Below are positions 30,538 to 37,672 of a DNA stretch of 45,846 nt, in pieces (within the stretch, counting starts at the first letter, position 1; each line of letters begins with the position of its first letter). The translations under genes and the position numbers were made by a program. The notes under the pieces are model-generated. The model saw only the letters and a program-made list of their open reading frames with translations. It had not been told where the DNA came from and did no database searches. The DNA comes from Cytophagales bacterium (GTDB taxonomy: Bacteria; Bacteroidota; Bacteroidia; Cytophagales; Spirosomataceae). The DNA lies in assembly GCA_004292855.1 (NCBI GenBank), contig RDXN01000076.1, forward strand, positions 1 through 45,846, written 5' to 3'.

Positions 30538-31253
30538 TAAAATTGTACTTTATACTGTTTCACTAATTTTTTCTTCTTGATCCACTCGCCCGACACTGTC
30601 ATACGGAGGTCTTTGAGCGGGCGGTTGCTTGATGAGCGGGGCTGTTTGGCAACGCTATCAATCACGGCTAAGCCATCCACTACCTGCCCAAACACGGTGT
30701 AGTTACCGTCGAGGTGGGGGCTTCCGCCAATCGTTCGGTACACGTCGGTTTGCTCCGGGGTCGGTGGTCGTCCATTCATGCTCTGAATCCGGGCTAGTTG
30801 CTGTTGCATACCGGCTTCGTCCCAAGTGCGGCCCTGAACCACATAAAACTGGCATCCGCTCGATGCTTTTTCGGGGTTTCCGTCGTGGGCCGCAGCCAAC
30901 GCCCCCTTCCGATGAAACAGGGTCGGCACAAACTCAGCAGGGATTTTGTAACCCACATTGCCGCTGCCTAGTGCCTGCCCGGCGGTAGCCGTTCGGGAAT
31001 TTGGGTCGCCCCCCTGAATCATGAAGGTCTGCATAATGCGATGGAACAATAGACCGTCGTAGAACTTGTCGTTGACGAGCTTGATAAAATTGGCCTTGTG
31101 CTTCGGCGTTTGGTCGTGGAGCAGCAACTTCATCGTGCCGAAGTCGGTGGTCATTATGACCAAAAAATCTTTCTTTTTACGCACACGGGCCGAGGGTAGT
31201 TGGGCACTTACCAGCGTGGGCAGAACCAGAAAAAAGAGGAGAAAATACTTCAT
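30537..31253 (-). CDS. Periplasmic cyclophilin-type peptidylprolyl isomerase
   Basis: A 238-residue exported protein with signal peptide MKYFLLFFLVLPTLVSAQ. TDFGTMKLLLHDQTPKHKANF, FYDGLLFHRIMQTFMIQGGDP, ALAAAHDGNPEKASSGCQFYVV and FGQVVDGLAVIDSV match the cyclophilin fold, with catalytic Arg in FHRIM and the Gln in QGGDP. It would speed prolyl isomerisation during folding of exported proteins. It sits between the LolD-like ATPase (ATGA overlap) and the RmlD-like gene. Confidence 0.93.
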   Translation of the reverse strand: MKYFLLFFLVLPTLVSAQLPSARVRKKKDFLVIMTTDFGTMKLLLHDQTPKHKANFIKLVNDKFYDGLLFHRIMQTFMIQGGDPNSRTATAGQALGSGNVGYKIPAEFVPTLFHRKGALAAAHDGNPEKASSGCQFYVVQGRTWDEAGMQQQLARIQSMNGRPPTPEQTDVYRTIGGSPHLDGNYTVFGQVVDGLAVIDSVAKQPRSSSNRPLKDLRMTVSGEWIKKKKLVKQYKVQF

Positions 31254-31885
31254 GAAGTGTGTAGGGATACGCGGTTCGGGATAACGTCTTTTAGGCGTTG
31301 GTCGTGGGTGACAATAATCAGGCTAGCCCCAATTTGTTCGGACTGTCGACGGAGCAGGTCCAGAACACGGTCGGTATTGGTATCATCAAGACTCGATGTT
31401 GGTTCGTCGGCCAGGATAACGCCGGGGCTGTTCATCACGGCGCGGGCAATACTCACGCGCTGTTGTTCGCCCTGACTCAATTGGTGCGTTTTTTTATCGA
31501 GCCGGTCCGAGAAACCCAGTTGGTTTGCCAGTTCGCGCGCCCGTTCGCGGTTTTGTGGCTGACTGGCCAAATAATTCGCCAAAATCAGGTTATCCAGCAC
31601 TGACAACGAACTCACAAAATGCGGTTTCTGGTACACAATACCCACGTGTTTAGCCCGAAAAGCGGCTGTTTCGGCCACGCTCAGGCGCGTCAAGTCGGTG
31701 TTGTTCATTGTTACCGAACCCCCTTCGGGCTTCAGCAGCAGGGCCAGCAGGTGCAGCAACGTAGTTTTTCCCGTTCCCGACCGGCCCAATATCAACAGGC
31801 TCTCGCGGTCGGCGCAATGCAGGTCGGGAAAGGCGAACCGTTTGTCGGAGCCATAGGCAAATTGGAGTGCTTTAGTTGTTAACAT
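31250..31885 (-). CDS. ABC transporter ATPase, LolD/MacB-like
   Basis: A 211-residue ATP-binding subunit. Walker A GRSGTGKTT at 34-42, Q-loop in IVYQKPHF, signature HQLSQGEQQR, Walker B VILADEPTSSLD and switch VTHDQRL are all complete. It belongs to the LolD/MacB type that works with FtsX-like permeases. No permease is adjacent; the permease at 15127-16377 is a plausible partner because that class normally pairs with this one. It is first in an operon with the cyclophilin and RmlD genes. A -7 box TAACTTTG lies at 31912-31919. Confidence 0.95.
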   Translation of the reverse strand: MLTTKALQFAYGSDKRFAFPDLHCADRESLLILGRSGTGKTTLLHLLALLLKPEGGSVTMNNTDLTRLSVAETAAFRAKHVGIVYQKPHFVSSLSVLDNLILANYLASQPQNRERARELANQLGFSDRLDKKTHQLSQGEQQRVSIARAVMNSPGVILADEPTSSLDDTNTDRVLDLLRRQSEQIGASLIIVTHDQRLKDVIPNRVSLHTS

Positions 31886-31911
31886 ACCTTAACGGGGGGT
31901 TGGCATCCGGG

Positions 31912-31938
31912 CAAAGTTACAAATTCCGCGTAATTTTG
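31912..31938. promoter_or_regulatory. Divergent promoters of the ABC ATPase and purN
   Basis: Minus-strand 31919-31912 is TAACTTTG for the ATPase operon; plus-strand 31931-31938 is TAATTTTG for purN. Both are exact TAnnTTTG boxes, 11 bases apart and back to back. The purN box ends five bases before its ATG at 31944, implying a leaderless or nearly leaderless transcript. No -33 TTTG is well placed for either. Confidence 0.6.
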
Positions 31939-31943
31939 GCCCC

Positions 31944-32543
31944 ATGCAACGCATTGCCCTTTTCGCTTCCGGCTCCGGCTCCAACGCCGGAAAAATCGCC
32001 GATCACTTTGCGGCCTCTGTCGAGGTCGAGATTTCGCTCGTGCTGACGAACAACCCCAAAGCGGGCGTTATCGACCGGGCGCGGGGGGGCTTCGGTACGG
32101 GTCAGATTCATGCTCCCGTGCTGATGTTCGACCGCACAACTTTTTACCAAACCAACCGAATTGTTGAACTACTGCAAAAACAGGAGATTGATTTGATCGT
32201 GTTGGCAGGTTTTATGTGGCTCATCCCCGCCCAGTTGGTGCGGGCTTTTCCAAACCGGATCGTGAACATTCACCCGGCCTTATTACCCAAATTTGGCGGC
32301 AAAGGCATGTATGGGCATTTTGTGCATGAGGCTGTTGTGGCGGCTGGCGAAACGGAATCGGGGATCACGATCCACTACGTCAACGAACAGTACGACGAGG
32401 GGGCCGTTCTGTTTCAGGCTACTTGCCCGGTGGTGTCCACCGACTCCCCCGACGACGTGGCCCGCAAGGTGCAGTTGCTCGAACATGCCCACTATCCAAG
32501 GGTTGTGGAGGAGGTGTTGAACCAAATGAAAAATGTACAATGA
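31944..32543 (+). CDS. purN: Phosphoribosylglycinamide formyltransferase
   Basis: A 199-residue folate-dependent GAR transformylase of purine synthesis. RIALFASGSGSNAGKI binds the phosphate, VLAGFMWLIPAQL and IVNIHPALLPKFGG contain the catalytic Asn and His, and GITIHYVNEQYDEGAVLFQ holds the catalytic Asp. Length is normal. ATG 31944 is the only reasonable start and lies five bases after a -7 box. It overlaps a lipoprotein gene by ATGA (32540-32543). Confidence 0.96.
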   Translation: MQRIALFASGSGSNAGKIADHFAASVEVEISLVLTNNPKAGVIDRARGGFGTGQIHAPVLMFDRTTFYQTNRIVELLQKQEIDLIVLAGFMWLIPAQLVRAFPNRIVNIHPALLPKFGGKGMYGHFVHEAVVAAGETESGITIHYVNEQYDEGAVLFQATCPVVSTDSPDDVARKVQLLEHAHYPRVVEEVLNQMKNVQ

Positions 32544-32929
32544 AGAACGCAAACTGGCTACTCATCGGGCTACTTCTATGCGGCCTTACTAGCTGCTTCC
32601 GGCCCGCGATCCCCATTTCGACGGGGCCAAAATACCCGATTGAAATTTTCTATGAGAACGACCGCCCTCCGCGTCCGTATGAGGTATTGCAGGAGATGGA
32701 GAGTCGGCGGGAGACGCCCGTTGCCACCCGCCAATATGAGGACGGGCGTATGCTCGAGCGGGGTAACACGATGCAGGACAAGGAGTTACTACTGGCCAAA
32801 CTATCGCTCGACGCCCAGAAAGCAGGGGCCGACGCCCTCGTGAACGTGCGGTATAAATACTACACCACCAAAACCATGAACGGATATTTGCTGAGCGGGC
32901 AGGCCGTGAAATATAGAGCGGAGAATTGA
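32540..32929 (+). CDS. Small lipoprotein of unknown function
   Basis: A 129-residue protein with a lipoprotein signal peptide (MKNANWLLIGLLLCGLTSCF; lipobox LTSC, Cys19). The mature part includes PYEVLQEMESRRETPVATRQY and a C-terminal AQKAGADALVNVRYKYYTTK, resembling small YbjQ/YdgH-like surface-lipoprotein folds but without a firm family. Probably anchored to the inner or outer membrane. Overlaps purN by four bases. It ends directly against the stop codon of the opposite DUF4834 gene. Confidence 0.8.
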   Translation: MKNANWLLIGLLLCGLTSCFRPAIPISTGPKYPIEIFYENDRPPRPYEVLQEMESRRETPVATRQYEDGRMLERGNTMQDKELLLAKLSLDAQKAGADALVNVRYKYYTTKTMNGYLLSGQAVKYRAEN

Positions 32930-33151
32930 TTACTTAATCTCTTCGTAATCAACATAATCACCCCCTTTGTTCGTATTGGGCCGGGGGGGGACATAGTCGA
33001 CGCGGGTTTCGCCCTCGCGACGGGGCTGGGGGGCCTGCCGACGTTGCTCCTTCACTAACTGCCGACCAACAAGCAGATAAAACAAAAACCGCCGAACGGG
33101 TGGCACAAAGGCAATGAGCAGGATAACGATCAGAAGAATCTTAAAAATCAT
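32930..33151 (-). CDS. DUF4834 family small membrane protein
   Basis: A 73-residue protein: one N-terminal membrane helix (IFKILLIVILLIAFVPPV), then RRFLFYLLVG and a charged tail ending DYVDYEEIK, typical of the Bacteroidota DUF4834 family. Function unknown. ATG 33151 matches the family start; the longer frame from 33172 does not. Antisense end-to-end with the lipoprotein gene. Confidence 0.85.
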   Translation of the reverse strand: MIFKILLIVILLIAFVPPVRRFLFYLLVGRQLVKEQRRQAPQPRREGETRVDYVPPRPNTNKGGDYVDYEEIK

Positions 33152-33199
33152 GAGCGTCGTGTTTTCAACCAAATAACGTTGCGAACCTACGATTAGTTT

Positions 33200-33229
33200 T
33201 TTGGATATGAGTCATACGCACTAGGTTTG
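33200..33229 (+). promoter_or_regulatory. Promoter of the sulfur operon, TTTG-N18-TAGGTTTG
   Basis: TTTG (33200-33203), 18 bases, TAGGTTTG (33222-33229): an excellent Bacteroidota promoter. The ATG of the TauE/SafE gene (33239) is only nine bases downstream, so the mRNA leader is only a few bases long. Confidence 0.8.
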
Positions 33230-33238
33230 TAGCCGGGT

Positions 33239-34051
33239 ATGACAACACAGGAGATTTTTGGATATGCGTCGGCCATTGTGGTCGGGTTGGTAATTGGGTT
33301 GGCAGGCGGGGGCGGGTCCATCCTGACCGTACCCATTTTTGTGTATGTGTTTGGCATCACGCCCCTGCTGGCAACCACCTATTCGCTATTTGTCGTCGGC
33401 ACAACCTCGCTCGTGGGGTCCGTCAATCACCTCTGGAAACGGCGCGTCGATTTGCGAACGACGGCAACGTTTGCCCTGCCCTCGTTTCTGTCGGTATACC
33501 TCTCGCGCCGGTTTCTGGTGCCCGCCCTCCCCGATCCGCTCGTTCGGTTTGGCGATCTGACTCTGGGCAAAAACGACGCCATTCTGTTCTTTTTCGCCTT
33601 TGTGATGGTTATGGCCGCCCGCGCCATGATCCGCAACCAACGCCCCGAACAGGGCGAAGCCCCCGTGCAACGGTCCGACGATGGGCAGCCTCGTTACGTC
33701 TTGCTTGGTCTGGATGGGCTGGCCGTTGGCTTGCTTACCGGAACGATTGGGGCCGGGGGCGGCTTCCTGATCGTGCCGATGCTGGTGTTGCTGGCGGGCC
33801 TGCCCATGCACCGGGCCGTGGCTACGTCGGTGCTTATCATCGCCGTGAACTCCTTCGTGGGTCTCATCGGCGACCTACAACATACCCGGCTCGACTGGAA
33901 TTTTCTGCTGCCGTTCACGGGTTTATCTATTGGCGGTGTCTTTTTGGGTATGTATGGGGCACGGTTTGTGGCCCCCGATCAGCTTAAGAAAGGCTTCGGC
34001 TGGTTTGTGCTGACCGTGGCCGCATCCATCGTTTTGAAAGAAATCTTATGA
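33239..34051 (+). CDS. TauE/SafE-family sulfite/sulfonate exporter
   Basis: A 270-residue membrane protein with about eight helices and the twin TauE/SafE motifs GLAGGGGSILTVPIFV and TGTIGAGGGFLIVPMLVLLAG, each followed by PLLATTYSL and PMHRAVATSVLIIA. The family exports sulfite, thiosulfate or organosulfonates. It overlaps by four bases the MBL-rhodanese gene, a sulfur-oxidising enzyme, so export of sulfite made from persulfide is a sensible joint role. Promoter at 33200-33229. Confidence 0.92.
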   Translation: MTTQEIFGYASAIVVGLVIGLAGGGGSILTVPIFVYVFGITPLLATTYSLFVVGTTSLVGSVNHLWKRRVDLRTTATFALPSFLSVYLSRRFLVPALPDPLVRFGDLTLGKNDAILFFFAFVMVMAARAMIRNQRPEQGEAPVQRSDDGQPRYVLLGLDGLAVGLLTGTIGAGGGFLIVPMLVLLAGLPMHRAVATSVLIIAVNSFVGLIGDLQHTRLDWNFLLPFTGLSIGGVFLGMYGARFVAPDQLKKGFGWFVLTVAASIVLKEIL

Positions 34052-35469
34052 TTGTCGAACAACTATATACGGGCTGTCTGGCTCAAGGTGCTTATTATAT
34101 CGAAAGCGACGGTGAAGCCGCCGTGATTGATCCGCTTCGCGAAACGGCTCCGTACATCCGCAAAGCCGAGCGGGCCGACGCACGTATCAAATACGTATTC
34201 GAGACGCACTTCCACGCCGATTTTGTGTCGGGCCACATTGACCTTGCCCAGAAAACGGGTGCTAAAATCGTGTATGGACCCAACGCCAGCACAAGCTACA
34301 ATGCGTACAATGCCGCTGATGGTGAAGAGTTTACACTAGGTCGCGTCAGGATTCGGGTGCTACACACGCCCGGCCACACCCTCGAATCGACTACTTACCT
34401 GCTGCTCGATGAGACGGGCAAAGAACACGCCATTTTCACCGGCGACACTCTGTTCATTGGCGACGTGGGTCGCCCCGATCTGGCTATCAAGGGCAATCTG
34501 ACCGAACGCGATTTGGCCGGGATGCTCTACGACAGCCTGCACACCAAAATTGTGCCTCTGGCAAACGACGTGATCGTGTACCCGGCCCACGGCGCGGGGT
34601 CGGCCTGTGGCAAAAATATGAGCAAAGAAACCACCGACACACTGGGCAACCAGAAACGGTTTAACTACGCGCTCCAGGCAAAATCGAAGGAGCAGTTTGT
34701 AGAGCAAGTGTTGGACGGACTAACCACGGCCCCGCACTACTTTGCCCAAAACGCCCGGCTCAATAAGGAAGGCTACGAACCCATCGACCGGGTGATGCAG
34801 CGTGGCAGTCAACCCCTTTCGCCGAATGCGTTCGAGACTGCTGTGAACGAAACCGGCGGCCGGCGTCCCGGAGCGTTGCTTCTCGACGTACGCGATGCTG
34901 CCGATTTTGCGGCTGGCTTCGTACCAAACGCTATCAACATCGGCCTCAACGGCTCCTTTGCCCCGTGGGTGGGCGCACTCATCCCCGATCTAACGCAGCC
35001 TATCGCGCTCGTTACGCCCCTCGGCAAGGAACACGAAACCGTGTTGCGGCTCGCCCGCGTTGGCTACGACAATTGCATTGGTTACCTCGACGGCGGATTT
35101 GCAGCCTGGCAATCGGCCGATAAAGAAGTGGATACAATTGAGTCGATTTCTGCCGAGGAGTTTGTGCGTCGGCACGCCGGGCAACCCAACGCGCCCGTTG
35201 TGGACGTTCGTAAGGAAGCCGAGTTTGAACCCGAACACGTTGCCGGGGCCGAAAACTTGCCCCTCGACACCCTCAACGACCACATGGCAGCTATCCCGCG
35301 AAACCAACCGGTCTACGTGCATTGTGCCGGGGGTTACCGCTCCATGGTCGCCAATTCGATTCTGAAAGCCCGTGGCTTCGATAACGTCGTGAACGTTGAG
35401 GGCGGCATTGCGGCTATCAAGAAAGCTGCCCCGGAATTGCTTATTTTTGATGAGACAAACGCGCACTAA
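34048..35469 (+). CDS. MBL-fold persulfide dioxygenase fused to two rhodanese domains
   Basis: A 473-residue fusion. The N-terminal metallo-beta-lactamase domain (1-250) has ETHFHADFVSGH, TPGHTLES, FTGDTLFIGDVGRPD and YPAHGAGSACG, as in ETHE1/Blh-type persulfide dioxygenases. Two rhodanese domains follow: the first (about 265-365) keeps LLDVRDAADFAAG but has no catalytic cysteine where it is expected (VTPLGKE); the second (about 375-470) has VVDVRKEAEFEPEHV and the active-loop YVHCAGGYRS. The protein would oxidise glutathione persulfide or move sulfane sulfur in the cytoplasm. It is coupled to the TauE/SafE exporter by a four-base overlap. Confidence 0.93.
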   Translation: MIVEQLYTGCLAQGAYYIESDGEAAVIDPLRETAPYIRKAERADARIKYVFETHFHADFVSGHIDLAQKTGAKIVYGPNASTSYNAYNAADGEEFTLGRVRIRVLHTPGHTLESTTYLLLDETGKEHAIFTGDTLFIGDVGRPDLAIKGNLTERDLAGMLYDSLHTKIVPLANDVIVYPAHGAGSACGKNMSKETTDTLGNQKRFNYALQAKSKEQFVEQVLDGLTTAPHYFAQNARLNKEGYEPIDRVMQRGSQPLSPNAFETAVNETGGRRPGALLLDVRDAADFAAGFVPNAINIGLNGSFAPWVGALIPDLTQPIALVTPLGKEHETVLRLARVGYDNCIGYLDGGFAAWQSADKEVDTIESISAEEFVRRHAGQPNAPVVDVRKEAEFEPEHVAGAENLPLDTLNDHMAAIPRNQPVYVHCAGGYRSMVANSILKARGFDNVVNVEGGIAAIKKAAPELLIFDETNAH

Positions 35470-35471
35470 CC

Positions 35472-35738
35472 ATGACAACGGCCCAGATTTTATACGAACA
35501 ATACCGAGTGCTACCCCCTCGTATTCGGCAGGAGTTAAAAAAAATGATTGTTAAAGAGGCTCCCTTCGCGGAGGAAGATGAGGATGACGAAGACACAGAC
35601 GACCGGATTCATATTGCTGTTGAACCGCTCAAAGCAGGTCTCCGCGAGTTAAAACAAGTTCTGGCAGGGAAAGCAAAGGCAATGCCTGCTCGCGAAGCAT
35701 TACGTCAACTCCAGGCAGAGCTAGATAATGAGCATTAA
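35472..35738 (+). CDS. Antitoxin of RelE-type pair
   Basis: An 88-residue protein with an acidic middle (EEDEDDEDTDD) and a helical C-terminus ending LQAELDNEH. The N-terminus QILYEQYRVLPPRIRQELKKMI resembles small Bacteroidota antitoxins that sit before RelE/ParE toxins. It overlaps the toxin gene by 11 bases. It follows the MBL-rhodanese stop by two bases, so it may be read from that operon as well. Confidence 0.75.
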   Translation: MTTAQILYEQYRVLPPRIRQELKKMIVKEAPFAEEDEDDEDTDDRIHIAVEPLKAGLRELKQVLAGKAKAMPAREALRQLQAELDNEH

Positions 35739-36069
35739 CGTAAGCTTGCTCTCGCGATTTAGACGAGACCTGAAAAGGCTTGGCAAGAAGCACCGCACTC
35801 TGGTGACAGAGGTCGATCAATTGCTTGATCTTCTTGAATCAGACCCAACTCTTGGCCAAAGCCTGGGTTCTGGCTTATACAAAATCCGATTGGCTAGCCA
35901 AAGCAAGGGGAAAGGCAAACGAGGAGGCTTTAGGGTCGTGACGTATTATGTTGAACAAGTAGGTGATGAAGAAGTTGTCTATTTAGTCACGATTTACGAC
36001 AAGTCAGAACAGGATAGCGTTTCAAAAGACGACCTGCTCGCTATGATCGACGATGCATTTGGCGAATAG
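35728..36069 (+). CDS. RelE/HigB-like toxin
   Basis: A 113-residue RelE/ParE-superfamily protein: FRRDLKRLGKKHRTLVTEVDQLLDLLESDP, LGSGLYKIRLASQSKGKGKRGGFRVVTYYV and VYLVTIYDKSEQDSVSKDDLLAMI match the type II toxin fold found in many Bacteroidota (basic R-x-x-L-x-x-S-x-x-K-G-K-x-G-G stretch). It would cleave mRNA at the ribosome. It overlaps its antitoxin by 11 bases. Lower GC than the sulfur operon. Confidence 0.88.
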   Translation: MSINVSLLSRFRRDLKRLGKKHRTLVTEVDQLLDLLESDPTLGQSLGSGLYKIRLASQSKGKGKRGGFRVVTYYVEQVGDEEVVYLVTIYDKSEQDSVSKDDLLAMIDDAFGE

Positions 36070-36077
36070 TTCAGGCA

Positions 36078-36398
36078 TCAAACCACCGGATTCTCGTCCA
36101 ACCCCAGCCGGGGTAGAGCCGGGTTCAACACGCGGGGCATAACCTTGATGCGAAATACTTTGGTGCCTGCCACATCGAAATCACAGGAATAAAATTTGCG
36201 GAGTTTCACCCCCCTGTACACCGCCGTATAGTTAATCTTCAACGGCCAATTATTCACCAGCAGCTCAGCGGTGATACACTCTACGGCTTTTTTCAAATTA
36301 GAAAAGAAAATAACCGTTGGCTCACGTTGCCGCAACGTGTTCAACGAACCGATGTGTTGCATCGTGATTTCGTAAATGACCTTGGTAGATGATTTCAC
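36078..36398 (-). CDS. Hypothetical protein
   Basis: A 106-codon frame starting at a GTG (36398), or 94 codons from ATG 36362 (MQHIGSLNTLRQREPTVIFF). Content: KKAVECITAELLVNN, a basic patch YRGVKLRKFYSCDF, and VAGTKVFRIKVMPRVLNP. No family was recognised. It faces the RelE-type pair tail-to-tail across eight bases. It may be genuine, since codon content is even and the frame is long for this compact region, but evidence is limited to that. Confidence 0.5.
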   Translation of the reverse strand: MKSSTKVIYEITMQHIGSLNTLRQREPTVIFFSNLKKAVECITAELLVNNWPLKINYTAVYRGVKLRKFYSCDFDVAGTKVFRIKVMPRVLNPALPRLGLDENPVV

Positions 36399-36515
36399 GC
36401 TGTTTCGGAGGTATATAGGCTATATCAGAACTATACTGGCAAATTATCACACTATTTTTCAGTCACAAAACTTTTCCTATACGGTCGCCGTTTATCTATC
36501 AACTGCCTCACAAAG

Positions 36516-36554
36516 CAGCAAAAAGCCCGAACAGCAATGTCCGGGCTTTTTTTG
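36516..36554. terminator. Terminator after pdhB (works in both directions)
   Basis: AAAAGCCCG (36521-36529) pairs with CGGGCTTTT (36542-36550); T-runs occur on both strands. For the minus-strand pdhB gene it follows the palindromic repeat at 36555-36627. Confidence 0.75.
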
Positions 36555-36627
36555 GTAGCGCGGTTTTCCTAAACCGCGCATTAGGCGTGAACAATCGATG
36601 GTGCGCGGTTTAGGAAAACCGCGTTAC
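36555..36627. repeat. Paired REP-like palindrome over the pdhB stop codon
   Basis: Arms 36555-36580 and 36602-36627 are reverse complements over 26 bases with one mismatch. Each arm itself folds as CGCGGTTT-TCCT-AAACCGCG (first copy 36559-36578), so this is again an inverted pair of mini-hairpins. The pdhB stop codon (36624-36626) is inside the outer arm. The unit resembles in design, but not in sequence, the elements at 5727-5835 and 39911-40019. Confidence 0.85.
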
Positions 36628-37601
36628 TTATACATCACTGCCTCTACGGCCTGCAACGTTTTCTTTACGTTTGGCAGAATCACCTCGATCAGGGTTGGCG
36701 CGTAGGGCAATGGCAGGTCCAGGCTGTTCACGCGGACCACGGGCGCATCGAGATAATCGAACGCGTTGCGCTGAATATTGTAGGTCAGTTCCGACGAGAT
36801 TGCTGCCAGGGGCCACGCTTCCTCAACAACCACACAACGGTTGGTTTTTTTCACCGAATTGATGATCGTTGCATAGTCGATGGGGCGCACCGTGCGTAGG
36901 TCGATTACCTCTGCCGACACGCCGTTTTTGGCGAGTTCGTCGGCAGCAGCAAGGGCCACCTTCATGATCTTACCAAACGACACGATAGTCACGTCGTTGC
37001 CTTCGCGAACCACTTTGGCCTGACCAATCGGAATCACGTATTCTCCTTCGGGAACCGGCCCTTTGTCGCCGTACATCAACTCCGACTCCATAAAAATAAC
37101 CGGGTCGTTATCGCGGATCGAGCTTTTCAGGAGTCCTTTAGCATCGGCGGGGTTCGAGGGCACTACCACTTTGAGGCCGGGGGTATTGGCAAACCAGTTC
37201 TCGAAGTTCTGCGAGTGTTGGCTCGACAGCATGCCCGCGTTGCCCGTTGGCCCGCGAAACACAATCGGGCACGAATACTGCCCCCCCGACATCGACATCA
37301 CCTTAGCCGCGCTGTTGATAACCTGGTCGATAGCAACAAGCGAAAAGTTGAACGTCATGAACTCGATAATGGGCCGCAAACCGTTCATGGCCGAACCCAC
37401 GCCGATGCCAGCAAAGCCCAACTCAGCAATAGGGGTATCCCACACGCGGTCGGGGCCAAACTCATCGAGCATGCCTTGACTCACCTTATACGCACCGTTA
37501 TATTCGGCCACTTCTTCGCCCATCAGATAAACCTTCGGGTCAAGGCGCATTTCTTCAACCATAGCCTCCCGCAGGGCCTCGCGAAACTGTATTTCTCTCA
37601 T
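36624..37601 (-). CDS. pdhB: Pyruvate dehydrogenase E1 component, beta subunit
   Basis: A 325-residue beta chain of a heterodimeric, thiamine-diphosphate 2-oxoacid dehydrogenase E1. REIQFREALREAMVEEM, GEEVAEYNGAYKVSQGML, TPIAELGFAGIGVGSAMNGL, and the trans-E1 phosphorylation-free loop EFMTFNFSLVAIDQVINSAAK match pyruvate dehydrogenase E1-beta; DLRTVRPIDYATIINSVKKT and CVVVEEAWPLAAIS complete the C-terminal domain. It acts in conversion of pyruvate to acetyl-CoA with an alpha subunit that is not in this window. ATG 37601 is the family start. Its stop codon lies in a palindromic repeat. Confidence 0.94.
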   Translation of the reverse strand: MREIQFREALREAMVEEMRLDPKVYLMGEEVAEYNGAYKVSQGMLDEFGPDRVWDTPIAELGFAGIGVGSAMNGLRPIIEFMTFNFSLVAIDQVINSAAKVMSMSGGQYSCPIVFRGPTGNAGMLSSQHSQNFENWFANTPGLKVVVPSNPADAKGLLKSSIRDNDPVIFMESELMYGDKGPVPEGEYVIPIGQAKVVREGNDVTIVSFGKIMKVALAAADELAKNGVSAEVIDLRTVRPIDYATIINSVKKTNRCVVVEEAWPLAAISSELTYNIQRNAFDYLDAPVVRVNSLDLPLPYAPTLIEVILPNVKKTLQAVEAVMYK

Positions 37602-37672
37602 GATGAATTGAGCGTAGTCTGTTGTGCTTCGAAAAGCGGTCAAAATTAGGCAACAACCGGGGATTCGCCAAG

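Noticed and set aside
36376-36558. Plus-strand 60-codon frame between the hypothetical gene and pdhB
   Set aside because: It runs through the terminator stem at 36521-36550 and has no homology; judged noncoding.
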